Below, one piece after another: positions 21,967 through 33,481 of a stretch of DNA of 64,000 nt (the first letter of the stretch is position 1; each line of letters starts with the position of its first letter). The stretch comes from Pratylenchus scribneri (Eukaryota > Nematoda > Chromadorea > Rhabditida > Pratylenchidae). The notes beneath the pieces are model-generated. The model saw only the letters and a list, made by a program, of their open reading frames with translations, searched no databases and was not told where the DNA came from. The stretch is taken from positions 164,917 to 228,916 of the forward strand of contig JAQSEB010000194.1 of the NCBI GenBank assembly GCA_030063045.1, read 5' to 3'. A program made the translations under genes and the position numbers.

Positions 21967-24096
21967 ATGGAAGTCAAAATGGAAGTAGTAGATCCACCAA
22001 TTGATTCAACAGCTGTTTCGATTATGAAAATGTACAAGGAAATGAGCGAAAAATATGGAAAATTGCAGCAAGAATTTGTTGAATTGAAGAAGGAAAATTC
22101 TGAAATAAAAAGGGAAATGGCAAAATTGAAAAATGAAATGGTCATGAAAAAAGCAAAATTCCAAGAACAAATTATCAAAATGAACGAAGAGCTGGCCAAA
22201 TTTAGGGATCAAAATCGACGAGAAGATTTGGAAAAGCAGCAAAGCCAAAAATCGATGATGGATAATTCGGTTTAATTTTAGGTGAAAATAATTTACGTTA
22301 TTTTTTAACAGCATACAATTGAGAGAGCACAAAATAAATCTATCGAAGCAATGATAGATGAATTTAATCAACGAGCAAAGCAGGTTCCTAACCATATTTT
22401 TAATTTTAATGATGAGACCATTACTAATTGAAATATTTATTGACTACTTTATTTATTTTCATGACCAATTAGGTTAATTTATAAAATGTTTGAATAAACA
22501 AAAAACACAAAATTTTTGGATGAATAAAAACACAAAATATTTGGGAAACAAAAAACAAATTGATTGGGAAAAACAAACAAATGTTTGGGAAAACAAAACA
22601 AATGTTTGGGAAAATAAAAACAAATGTTTGGGAAAACAACCAACAAAATGTTTGAGAAACAAAAACATTTAAATGTTTGGAGGAAAACATAACAAACCTT
22701 TGCAGAATTTGGCCAATGATTCGACGGAAAATGCCAACACCATTATTAAACGGGAATTAAAAAATGCCGAAATAGGAGAATATTTTCAAATTCCAACAAC
22801 ATCATCGACTTTGAATAATGAAGAAGGAGAAGATGAAGGCGACGAACGAATTGGATTAGAAGAATTTGTTGTTGAAGTTGAGGGATTAGAAAAAATTGAA
22901 TGGGATGATGAAGAAAGCGGTTCACCTTCTGCTATGATGGATTTGGATGGAGAAGACGAGAATGGAAAAAGAAAAAGGTTAAGACACACTTTTTATGTAT
23001 TGGGATCCACTAAAATTATTTTTCATAAATTCCTTTCTGATGAGGTTTTCGTATATGTTGTGTACTATTCTTGCATCATTTTAAATTAAAACTTTCCGGA
23101 AAACAGGCGGAATTAATTCTTTCCGGTTAAAACTTTCCGGATAACAGGCGGAATTAATTCTTTCCGGTTAAAACTTTCCGGAAAACAGGCGGAATTAATT
23201 CTTTCCGGTTAAAATTTTCCGGATAACAGGCGGAATTAATTCTTTCCGGTTAAAACTTTCCGGATAACAGGCGGAATTTATCCGAATCCAGTTATTAAAA
23301 TCAAAAAGTGCAATAGAAATGATATAAATGAGGATTGGATTGGGACAAATTGATAAAACTTTTAAATTTAGTGAAAATATGGAAATCTGCAACATTGACA
23401 ACGGACAAATCAAATGTGCGCCCATAAAAATTGGAAAAATTGTATGAATTTGTGATCATTTTCAACAATTAAGAAAAATTTATACAGTTAAAATGCAATT
23501 GGCTGGGATACGAATATCAGACAAAAAAAGACAATGATAGAATGTCCTCACATTGGCGTACCCATACCGGGGAAAGGCCATTCGTGTGCGTGGAATGTGG
23601 CCAATCATTTGTGCAATCCGCTCATTTGACTGTACATAAACGGATTCACACTGGCGAAAAGCCATATCGTTGTGATGTGTGTGGCCAATCATTCACAAAT
23701 TCCAATTTATTGAAAAACCATGCATTAATTCACAGTGGAGAAAAGCCTTATCAATGCGGTGTTTGTGGCAAATCATTCAGGCAGTCCGGTGGATTGACCG
23801 AACATAAACGGATTCATACCGACGAAAAGCCCTATGTGTGCGCGGAATGTGGCAAATCGTTCAGACATTCAAAAACATTGAAAAAACATGAGCTAATTCA
23901 CAAAGGGGAGAAACCACACCGATGTGATGTTTGTGGCCAATCATTCCGGCAGTCCGGTCATTTGGTTGTACATAAACGAATTCACACTGGCAATAAACCT
24001 CACCGATGTGATGTTTGTGGCAAATCATTCAGACAGAACGGTACATTGAGCGAACATAAACGGCGGATTCATCATATCGATGAAAGGCCAAATTGA
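21967..24096 (+). CDS. C2H2 zinc-finger protein, gene E (six classical fingers)
   Basis: Exons are 21967..22269, 22312..22383, 22706..22977, 23372..23441 and 23488..24096 (441 aa). The coiled coil starts MEVKMEVVDPP. Exon 2 is short (HTIERAQNKS). Exon 3 is acidic with IIKREL. The linker is [13 protein letters not shown]. Exon 5 begins with a degenerate first finger in which the second Cys is Tyr (CNWLGYEY), followed by six well-formed C2H2 fingers. TTTCCAG precedes the start codon. The intron before exon 3 holds a degenerate AAATGTTTGG satellite, and the intron before exon 4 a 41-bp minisatellite. Confidence 0.85.
22485..22690. repeat. Degenerate AAATGTTTGGGAAAACAAAAA satellite in intron of gene E
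   Basis: Diverged units of the family seen at 7.2-8.3 kb and 27.55-28.6 kb, here in the AATGTTTGG orientation. The array ends 16 bp before the exon 3 acceptor of gene E. Confidence 0.75.
23088..23285. repeat. 41-bp minisatellite in intron of gene E, about 5 units
   Basis: The unit TTAAAACTTTCCGGAAAACA plus GGCGGAATTAATTCTTTCCGG is repeated, with A/T variation in the GGAAAAC/GGATAAC word. Entirely intronic. Confidence 0.9.
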
Positions 24097-24568
24097 TTAA
24101 AAGATTTGAATACAACAAACATGTCCATTGATTATTTTATTTTTTTGATATATAAATACATCGTCATTTTATTTAATATTTAGTGAACTTTGAACATAGT
24201 ATTTGAATAAAAATTTTGCAACGTGCATGTACATTTCAATCCAAATACCCAGACAATTCTAAATCAAATGAAAATTTCTGGAGAAAAAAATTTTGGAAAT
24301 GCTCACCCCTTTTTTATCGCCGACATTAAAAGCTCCTAGCCTATAAATAAGCTGAAATTTTATTTCCTTCCTTTATAGCGATAGATTTTCGCCGTGTGGG
24401 GATTTTGGGTATAATAAATGTTTCGGATTGGCTCTTTTTTGCCTCTGCATCTGCATACAAATTATACAATGTTATTTGAAAAAAACCATTTTCTCCCTAT
24501 CTTCTTTGTTATTTTTGAATCGATGAGAAATCAACAAGAAAAATTTTCCAATTTAATATAAATTTTAA

Positions 24569-24673
24569 GCATCACCCAACAATGTTGGGCAATGCAATTC
24601 CAAAATTTATTCCACAAACCACTCAAAAGAGGGTAGGAAAGATTAAGTACCTCAAACTTGGGTAATTAAACCG
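24569..24673 (-). ncRNA. SL1 spliced-leader RNA gene, copy a
   Basis: The minus strand starts with the exact 22-nt SL1 exon (GGTTTAATTACCC...GTTTGAG), then the donor GTA. It continues with a stem region, an Sm site (AAATTTTGGAA) and a long terminal stem-loop (GCATTGCCCAACA / TGTTGGGTGATGC). Total length is about 105 nt, as expected for nematode SL RNA. The SL exon is donated in trans to pre-mRNA 5' ends. The upstream ~200 bp (24674-24880) match the promoter block of the other SL genes in this window. Confidence 0.93.
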
Positions 24674-24959
24674 AAGCTGAGGGAGAAAAGAGGGAATTTG
24701 ATGGATGAATGGGGGCAAATTGCAGATGCGTTGGAAGGGCACAAAAAGGCCCCAATTTCCCCACTCTTCCCAACCAAATAAACAGCAAAATGCTCCACAC
24801 ATCACAGCAGACTGTCTCTACATTCCCTTTTTATCTCTTCCTTGGGATTTGTCTAACAATGTTTCTTCCTTCAATATTCCTTTTCTCTGCTAGAGCTAGA
24901 GAAATACTAATTGAATGAGAACATTCATTTCATTGTATTGTGAGAAAAGTATTTTTTGT

Positions 24960-25310
24960 CGACAAAATTGAGGTTTTTTTGTCGACAAACCAGTTTTTTG
25001 AGTACAATTTTTTCGTGCTTGATCCAAGATACCCAAACCATTTAGGCATTTTATAGAGCTCATCGAGACGCGTCTATCGTCGAATGATGTTTAGTTTGTC
25101 GGGGTTAAGTTCGAAATTAAAAGAGTTATTATGAACCAAAAAGCAATATATGGTTTAGAAGGTTTAATACCTTTAATTTTTGCCAAACCTTGACAAATCA
25201 ATCGACGCGTCTCGATGAGCTCTATAAAATATCTAAATGGTTTAGGTGTCTAGGATTAAGCACAAAAAAGTTATACATACTCAAAAACTGGTTTGTAGAC
25301 AAAAAATCCG
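24960..25310. mobile_element. Foldback element related to the one at 14.3 kb
   Basis: The outer arms TTTTTTGTCGACAAACCAGT and the complement of ACTGGTTTGTAGACAAAAAA pair. Inner arms TAGAGCTCATCGAGACGCG and its mirror CGCGTCTCGATGAGCTCTA pair perfectly. It shares the C[GA]TCGAGACGC core and ATTAAAGAGTT words with the 14263-14640 element. No coding capacity. Confidence 0.75.
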
Positions 25311-25378
25311 CACTCATTTCATTGTTCATTTCATCCATTTGAGCTAAATTCTGTTATTAATAATTAATTTAAGATAAT

Positions 25379-27547
25379 ATGGAAGTCAAGACTGAACCAT
25401 CGGATCAATTTATTGAGAGAAAATACTTTGAAATATACGAAAAATATGGAAAATTACAACAAGACTATACCGAATTGGAGAAAGAAATGGCAAAAGTGCG
25501 CAAAGAAAATGTCGAACTGAAAAAGGAAATGGCAAAAAATAATGAAAAATACAAACAGCAAATTGCAACACTGAACGAAGAGTTGGCCAAATTGAAAGGA
25601 CAAAACCAAGGAGAAGATTTGGAAAGTCGACAAAGCCAAAATTCGATGATGGATAATTCGGTTTCATTTTTGATGAAAATGATTCATATTTTATCAATTT
25701 TTACAGCAAAATAGTATATTTGATGATGGTCTGCCAATTGCGGAGGAGACAGAACAAAATCTTGAATTTACTGCCGAAACAATGATTATGGATAGTCAAA
25801 TGGATCATCAACAAAATTCACAGGTTCCCAATTAATTTAAACATTGAATATTATGGTTAATGGTGCTGGTAATGATAAAGCTGGCTGGATCAATTAGCAT
25901 TTTATTGGAAATAAAATGGCCTTTAGAATGTTAACAAAAGCAATAGACAATGTTTGATAGCTAAATCATGTCTAAAATCAAATAATAATCAAGTACAATA
26001 AAATGCTAAAATTAGTTCAGCTAACTATTTACTATTATTATTAAGATCATCGACTATATAAACCTTTAAATAAATGGGAACCAAAAACATAAAATGCTTG
26101 GTGGGGATAAATACAAAATGTTCACAAGAATTAAAATATAATATTCGGAGATACAAATAAACATAAGCCATTTGCAGAATTTGGTTTCTGCTTTTGATTC
26201 GGCTGAAAATGTCGCCCCCATTATCAAACGAGATTATGAAAATGGTGAAAAGGGAACATCATTTCAATATCAAATTCCAACAACACCATCTGCTTCGAAT
26301 AATGAAGAAGAAGATGAAGAGGGCGACGAGCTTAACGGATTGCATGATTTTGAAGTTGATGATGCCAATTTTGCTCACACGAATGATGATTTTGAATGTG
26401 ACAGATCCATTTCCGTTGAGATGGATTTGGATCAAGAAATTAATGGGACAAGGTAGAATAATTTTTGGAATTAAAATGGAATTCCATATCCGAGTGATAT
26501 AAAATATTGTAAAATTTGCTTGTTTGTTTAAAATTAATATTGACTTTGTTTGGATGAGCATATTTTACTGAATCAAATGGGTGAGACAGGCTTACTCTGG
26601 TATAATTATTTGGTTTGCGTCCCCTTTTTGAGGTGTCAACTCGGGAAAGGTGAAAGGATCCCCCTATGTGTTACTAGGATTAGGTCATTAAAATTAGTAG
26701 TTTAGTTATCTGAAATGATATCCTAATCCTATCCCTGATTGACCCTACATATCCCTACCCTAACCCTATTCCTGGATGATCCAAAATGGGGTATCGTATC
26801 ACTTCACTTTACTCTACTCAATAAAAAGGGTGACCCAAATCAAATAAGTACCGGCGTCCGGCGTAATTATGAGAAATCACAAATCCGTGAACATCTTCGA
26901 TAGTAGTCCTGAGAATTTATTTACTTGGAAATTGGAATAATAACCTTTAAAATTTAGAATGGAGGAAAATGACATTGATGGACAAATCAAATGTGCGCCG
27001 ATAAAAATTGGAGAGATGGTATGCAAAATTTATGATCATTAAAATTAGATAAATTTTAAAAAAACAGTTCAAATGCAATTGGCCTGAATGCGAGTATAAA
27101 ACGAGAAGATCACGTGATGTACTAAGAAACCATTGGCGTGTACATACCGGAGAAAGGCCATTTGTTTGCACGGAATGTGGGCAATCATTTGCACGTTCGG
27201 ACACATTGAGAACACATGAAGTTATTCATAAAAAAGAAAAGCCTCACCGATGCAATGTTTGCGGCAAATCTTTCAACCAATCCTACCATTTGGTTGCCCA
27301 CAAACGAATTCATACCGGTGAAAGGCCATACCTGTGCAAGGAATGTGGTCAATCATTTAATCATATGGCCGCATTCAAAAGACATGTACAAATCCATAGT
27401 GGAGCACAACAATGCGATGTGTGTGGCCAAACATTTTCGAATTTGAGAAAATTGAAAAGACATAAACTAATCCATGAAGGCGAACAATCATATCAATGCT
27501 TGGCAAATGATAAACAAACTCACACCAACAAACGGCTGGTAAGCTAA
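25379..27547 (+). CDS. C2H2 zinc-finger protein, gene F
   Basis: Exons are 25379..25660, 25707..25823, 26178..26452, 26958..27018 and 27068..27547 (404 aa). Coiled coil MEVKTEPSDQF; exon 2 QNSIFDDGLP; acidic exon 3 with IIKRDYE; linker [18 protein letters not shown]; atypical first finger CNWPECEY; then four C2H2 fingers ([32 protein letters not shown]) and one degenerate C-terminal finger (YQCLANDKQTH). The stop is followed at once by a large AAAATGTTTGG satellite. Predicted nuclear DNA-binding protein. Confidence 0.83.
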
Positions 27548-27551
27548 AACA

Positions 27552-28610
27552 TAAAATGTTTGGCAAAACAAAAACATTCATTAAAATGTTTGGGAAAACA
27601 AAAACATTCATCAAAATGTTTTGGAAAACAAAAACATTAAAATGTTTGGCAAAACAAAAACATTCATTAAAATGTTTGGGAAAACAAAAACATTCATTAA
27701 AATGTTTGGGAAAACAAAAACATTCATCAAAATGTTTTGGAAAACAAAAACATTAAAATGTTTTGGAAAACAAAAACATTAAAATGTTTGGCAAAACAAA
27801 AAAATTCATTAAAATGTTTGGGAAAACAAAAACATTCATTAAAATGTTTGGGAAAACAAAAACATCATTAAAATATTTGGGAAAACAAAAACATCATTAA
27901 AATGTTCGGGAAAACAAAAACATTCATTAAAATGTTTGGGAAAACAAAAACATTAAAATGTTTGGCAAAACAAAAACATTCATTAAAATGTTCGGGAAAA
28001 CAAAAACATTCATTAAAATGTTTGGGAAAACAAAAACATTAAAATGTTTGGGAAAACAAAAACATTCATTAAATTCGGGAAAACAAAAACATTCATTAAA
28101 ATGTTTGGGAAAACAAAAACATTCATTAAATTCGGGAAAACAAAAACATTCAATAAAATGTTTGGGAAAACAAAAACATTAAAATGTTTGGGAAAAAAAA
28201 ACATTAAAATGTTTGGCAAAACAAAAACATCATTAAATTCGGGAAAACAAAAACATTCATTAAAATGTTCGGGAAAACAAAAACATTCATTAAAAATGTT
28301 TGGGAAAACAAAAACATTAAAATGTTTGGGAAAACAAAAACATTCATCAAAATGTTTGGGAAAACAAAAACATTAAAATGTTTGGGAAACAAAAACATAA
28401 AATGTTTGGCAAACAAAAACGCAAAATGTTTGGAGAAACAAAAACATTAAAATGTTTGGGAAAACAAAAACATTCATCAAAATGTTTGGGAAAACAAAAA
28501 CATTAAAATGTTTGGGAAACAAAAACATAAAATGTTTGGCAAACAAAAACGCAAAATGTTTGGAGAAACAAAACACACAATTTTTGGTAAACTAAAAAGA
28601 ATTTTGGAAA
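27552..28610. repeat. AAAATGTTTGGGAAAACAAAAACATTC satellite, about 35-40 units
   Basis: Tandem 23-30-bp units with or without the ATTCATTA insert. This is the reverse-complement orientation of the family at 7200-8266, sharing the inverted core AAACATTAAAATGTTT. The array fills the space between the stop of gene F and exon 3 of gene G. Open frames in it are repeat artefacts. Confidence 0.93.
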
Positions 28611-29283
28611 AAATAAAAACACCAAATGTTCGCAATGCAAATTATTTTTAAATATTTCAAAATTAAATTATGATCTGAGCCATTGTTCAATCGATCTCAT
28701 AAACAATAATATAACACAAAACCTTACAGAATTTGGACAATAATATTGATTCATTGGAAAATACCACCAACATCATTGTCAAAAGGGAACATGAAAATGA
28801 CGAAATGGGAACAAATTCTTCATTTCAATTTCAAATACCAGCAACATCATCGACGACTTTGAATTTGCATAATCGAAATGGCGTCCAACAAAATGGATTG
28901 ATGGCAAAAATTGAATTTGATGAGCAAAGTGGCAGATCCATTACCATTGAGAAGGATTTCGATGAAAATGGAGAGAATGGAGTAAGGTAGACGAATTTTT
29001 TGCAATTCATTCTAAATGGGATCATATTATAATAATATTTTATTTAACTATAATTAATACCATTGGATACTCTAAAATTGTTTGATTTGCACAAATTATT
29101 GGAGTAATATTCTTTGAAATTTAGAAAGGAAAGTGACATTGACGGACAAATCAAATGTGCGCCCATACAAATTGGAAACATTGTAATGAATTTATGATCA
29201 TTTCCAATTAATATTAGACAAATTTACACAGTTAAAATGCAATTGGCCAGGATGCGAATATCAGATGAAAACATTAGGTGATA

Positions 29284-29543
29284 GTTAATTTATCGAAAAA
29301 ATTAATTTACCGAAATTCTTTCGTGTCGAAAAATAATCATTTTTTGAAGTCATATAACTTAGCCATAACCAGGTATTAGGGCTTAGAGTTAATTTCAGTG
29401 CAGAGGATGGGATTAGGGGCTAACTAAGGGTTGGGGATTCTTTAAGAAGTCTGATTTGGCCAAGTTATGTGGCCTCAAAAAATATATTTTTCGACACAGA
29501 ATTTCGGTAAATTAATTATTTTTCGGCAATTTAATATTATCTC
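29284..29543. mobile_element. 260-bp foldback insertion in finger exon of gene G
   Basis: Flanked by a 10-bp direct repeat TTAGGTGATA (29274-29283 and 29544-29553). The arms share AAAATTAATTTACCGAAATTC and TGTCGAAAAAT with the mirrored right side. The 9-10-bp duplication is Mutator-like in length. Non-autonomous. Confidence 0.82.
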
Positions 29544-30050
29544 TTAGGTGATATGCTAATCCACTGGCGTGTACATACCGAGGAAGGGCCCACATATGTT
29601 TGTGAGCAATGCGGCAAATCATTCGGGCGTTCTGATGCGTTGAAACACCACAAACTCACTCATGCCTATGAAAGACCATACATTTGCGAGGAATGCGGCC
29701 AACCATTCAGGGGCCTTTCCAAATATCCGCCATTTGCCATAAACCATATGCCATTTAGCCATTATGGCAAAATGGCATTCAAATAACGGAATTTTTGCCA
29801 AATAGCCACAAAATGGCAGATGGAAAACCATATTGCCAATTAGCCATTTTCCCCTTATGGTTTGCCAAATGCCATACCCATGTGTTCAAATAAAAATAAA
29901 TCAGTTCAAATAAATTATGGCTAGCCATTTGCCATAAACCAAATTACCATTTATTATTGTTTGTATATTTCAAACATTATTTATCATTATTTATTTATTC
30001 ATTGCTTTATTATAATACGACATTTATTTATTAGTAAAATTTAGCTAAAA

Positions 30051-31113
30051 ATGAAGAAATCTGAGCAGTCAAAAATTTATAATCAAGTTTTCGTTAACAG
30101 AATTTTGGAGAACAAAGAAGTTCTTTTTGGAAAGCATTCAAACAAGATTACGCAGGTTTTTTTTTTATTAAGTTTGGAATTTAGAAAAAATTTTCAGGAT
30201 GAGAAAAACAAGATTTGGGATGCAATTGGAAGTGAGCTCACAACTGCAGGTGCAGCTTCATTTGCAGGCAAAAATGCAAAAGAATTATCAATTAAATTCT
30301 CTGACATGAAACGCAGGACAATGGAGAAGATGGAAAAGAAAGGAAAAACAGGCGAAGGAAAAGTTATATTGACTGAAGTTGATGAGCGCATTTTGGATAT
30401 TGTCGGGCGTGATTCAGCTGCAGTAAAAGGATTAGAAATTGCAGATTCAGAAAATGCACCAACTCAATTTGAATTAGGTTAATTTAATTATTAAAATTAT
30501 CAAAAATATAGTTACAGCGCAATCTTCATCTCGCAAAAGTGTGAAAGATGAAGATACAATTTCTGCAGATGCAGGTGAAGAAGAAGTCATAGTCGATTCA
30601 CCGCAGTCTTCGCCAGTTCATTCGCCACCGCAATTTAATTATGCAGAATATGTAAAGAGCCGAGGATATGATATTCCAGGTTTTAATTATTACAAACATG
30701 TATAAAAGTAAAATACTTAGGAACTTCGATGCAAAAGCAAATTCTGAATACAATTGCAGCTACAAAATTGCAGGTGCAGACACCGAAAATTGAAGATCGC
30801 CAAAAAAAGAACAATGCAGAATCGCAAAATCAGGGTCAGAAAAGGAAGAGGAACTTTCAGTGGGATGATGAATTGAAAGTTGCAAAAATGGAATATTATG
30901 TGGCACAGGTTTTCAAATTAATATAAATATTATTAAAATCAAACATAAAAATAGAAAGAACTCGCAGATCAACAAAAGGCAGAATCTGCTGTTCGAACAA
31001 AATTGCTTCAGCTTCAGCTGCAGGAGAAGGAATATCATATGCGGATGATGATGCAGGAACCAACGGGAATGGATTTAACATTGGGAGGAATTGAAGATAA
31101 TATTGCATCATAA
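30051..31113 (+). CDS. Harbinger accessory protein, Myb/SANT-like DNA-binding
   Basis: Exons are 30051..30155, 30198..30477, 30518..30679, 30721..30908 and 30955..31113 (297 aa). The N-terminal helices (KIWDAIGSELTTAGAASFAG ... KFSDMKRRTMEK) fit the Myb/SANT-like domain of Harbinger second proteins, which help the transposase enter the nucleus and bind element ends. The middle is acidic and Ser/Pro-rich, the C-terminus a Gln/Lys-rich coiled coil. The coding sequence is laced with TGCAnnTGCA words. Convergent with the transposase, 97 bp apart. Confidence 0.85.
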
Positions 31114-31210
31114 ATTGCAGTTGCAAATGCAGTTATTAAGATAATTGTTGATTATTTATTGTTGATTTTTGGTTTTTATAATTATATAATTTATTTTAAA
31201 TAAAACAATA

Positions 31211-32451
31211 TTAAATATAAATACAATCAAAGGTTGTTTGCTTGCAAAAAAATTGATTTAAAACTGCAATTCGATTAAGTCCAACATTATTGTGAATTTC
31301 TTCCACTTCATCAGCATCATCATCTACAACTGCATCTTCCCCTGCAACTGCAATTGCATTCCATTCGTCTCGCATAGTGATGAGAAAATTGTGTAAAATA
31401 GCACAACATTTGATAACTTGAGCTGAACTTGCAGGATTTTTCATCTTCAGTGTTCGGCGGCAGCATTGAAATCGTGTTTTGAGAAGTCCCCAGGCATTCT
31501 CGATAACTCTTCTTGCCTTAGGGTGTGCCTTGAACAATTCTGCATATTGAGGTTGCACCTGCAGCTGCATTGGAACCAACCAATCCTTTCTAGGATAGGC
31601 GCTGTCGCCTAGAATAACTGCATTTGGAAATGGGCGCCAGCCTTCTTCCTATAAATGTTTATTTATTATTTTCACTGCATTTTAAGTAACCTCAAATTTT
31701 CTGAAAACTGCAGAATTTTTTAAAACCCGTGCATCATGGAGACTTCCGGGCCATCTGCAGCTGAAACTATAGAAAAATAAATCTGGGCCTGAATTTTTCC
31801 ATTTAATTATAATTAAATGCAGCTGAACCTGCAATTGCCATTGCATTAATTGAATGCATTCCGTGCCTGTCCACAAATTGGGGTTCATCGACGCTTGGTG
31901 CCTCAATTGGTATCAGGCTTCCATCGACAGCCCCACAAACGCAGGGAATTCCCGGTCTCGTGGAATTAAATTAAATTATTTAACTTTTATTAAATAAACC
32001 TGCTTAAATTAAAAAATTTATTTGCAATTGCACGTGCATGTTCAGCTTCAGTTGGCCAAGCAATTAAGTAACTGAGTCTGCGAATAATTGCAGCTGCAAC
32101 TAATTTGACCATGTTATAAACCGTTGAACGTGAAACGTCTAATATTATTAGGATAAATTAATAAAAATTAAATATACGTTCTGCAGCTGCAACTGCATGA
32201 TAATCATCATTATCCCCAAAAAATCGTAATGCAATGAGGAGACGTTCTTTGGCACTTAATGCATGATTCCTGTAACATTGAGGCTGAATATCTGCACCAA
32301 TTAATTGCAAAAGAATTTCTGCAGTTGCACGGCTGCATCGGAAATTTGTTTTGAAAATTGAATCGGAAAATTGGCCCCAATCCACTCTTTCTCTAAAGTT
32401 ATAGACCCTAATTTGAAAATCTTCTTCTTCTGATTCAGAGCTAGATATCAT
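31211..32451 (-). CDS. PIF/Harbinger DDE transposase
   Basis: Exons are 32451..32178, 32138..32000, 31956..31829, 31788..31691 and 31648..31211 (358 aa). An N-terminal helical region (CRSATAEILLQL-type fold; HVSRSTVYNMV) precedes the nuclease core. The three acidic residues are in place: Asp in CGAVDGSLIP, Asp in VILGDSAYP, Glu in RRVIENAWGLLKTRF, followed by CAILHNFL. PGSLHDARVL is the usual family block. The start MISSSESEEE is the first Met of the frame. Exon 3 uses the acceptor CGAG, which is weak; the rest are clear. Likely active. Confidence 0.88.
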
Positions 32452-32926
32452 ACTCTAAAAATAGGGTTAATTTTTAGAAATTTTAAAAATTTGAGTTTCG
32501 CCATGATTTTTACCGACCTTTAAACCCTCGGATATCGGCGGAGATCTCAAAATATTCACTTATTCTCGAAAAAATTTCGTTTGCCGACGCTTTTTTGCGA
32601 TGGCAATCGGAAATGGCTAAATGGGAAAATGAATTGGCATTTGGGTTTTATTTGCACAGAAATTGCCGATTATGGCAATATTTTGCCACAATTTGGCAAA
32701 ATGGCATATGGTTTGCCAATTTCCATATAGCCATATGGCTTATGGCAAATGGTGAATATTTGAACAGCTTCTAGCCATTTAGCCATAAATTTATTTGCAC
32801 ATGGCAAATGGCATATGGTTTTCCATATAGCCATATGGCAAATGGCATATGGCGGATATTTGGAAAGGCCCCAGGCAGTCCGGTGGATTGAAGAAGCATA
32901 AATGGATGATTCATAATACAATTTGA

Positions 32927-33481
32927 ACAAATTAAGACACTTTATTTATTTATTTTTGTTTGAGAATGAGAAATCAAATCAATATTGCCACAATAAATTA
33001 TTAAAATCAATTCCCATATAAATTTTCCTCACTTTCTTCAAATACTCTGTCCTTTTTATTTTACTACATTTTTCTAGAGCAATGCCTTCCTTCATCGAAC
33101 AATTAGGCCAATTTAATTCCATTATAGTCTTTATCATTTTGATCCATTCCAATACCCGCACGATCGAAAATTAAATTACTCATGTCAGTGGGATAATTTG
33201 AATTTAAAAAATAAACTTTGTTTTTAAAAATTTGAATGTTTAACAATTTAGCTAATCAATCTATTATTTGATTTACCATTTTTTTACTCTTTAAAAGGCC
33301 TATTGGTGATTTAAAATTGGCCATAAATTTTTAAAAAATAATGAACAAAAAGTTATAATTGCCTTATTAAATATTGCAAAAATAAATTTTTCATTTCTAA
33401 GAAAGGCAAAAACGAGAATTATTTTATTTCTAAAAAATTATATAAATTCTCCACCATTTGAATATGAAAACACAATTTTAA
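32927..33481. other. Start of the duplicated small-RNA block, no gene seen
   Basis: AT-rich spacer. From about 32940 it is similar to 40525-40900 (shared AATGAGAAATCAAATCAA and ATTTGATTTAC words), so the segmental duplication carrying U1-SL2-SL1 begins here. Confidence 0.6.

Larger units (their letters stand above)
29711..32871. mobile_element. Intact PIF/Harbinger DNA transposon (3161 bp)
   Basis: The terminal inverted repeat starts GGGCCTTTCCAAATATCCGC at both ends, and a 3-bp target duplication CAG (29708-29710, 32872-32874) sits inside a zinc-finger codon context. Broad subterminal zones (29722-29960 and 32600-32860) consist of GCCATATGGC/TTTGCCA words in both orientations, likely transposase-binding repeats. 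Two convergent intron-containing genes inside, a Myb/SANT-like protein (+) and a DDE transposase (-), are the standard Harbinger set. Both appear complete. Confidence 0.93.
28730..32926 (+). pseudogene. C2H2 zinc-finger gene/cassette G, interrupted by two transposons
   Basis: Exons 28730..28986 (NLDNNIDSLEN, IVKREHE) and 29125..29182 ([12 protein letters not shown]) are intact. The finger exon runs 29232..29283, 29554..29710 and 32875..32926. It is split first by a 260-bp foldback element and then by the 3.16-kb Harbinger element, which cuts the helix of the third finger (CEECGQPFR / QSGGLKKH). With both inserts and target duplications removed, the frame runs to a TGA at 32926 (ending HNTI). 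No coiled-coil exons 1-2 are present upstream, as with cassette B. Described only as a broken gene. Confidence 0.85.

Noticed and set aside
24705..24893. Frame MNGGKLQMRWKG, recurring at several places (33819, 41208, 56537)
   Set aside because: It overlaps the SL RNA promoter block and is conserved for that reason; the frame is not kept in all copies.
27556..28576. Repeated MFGKTKTFIK / NVFVFPNI open frames
   Set aside because: By-product of the AAAATGTTTGG satellite.
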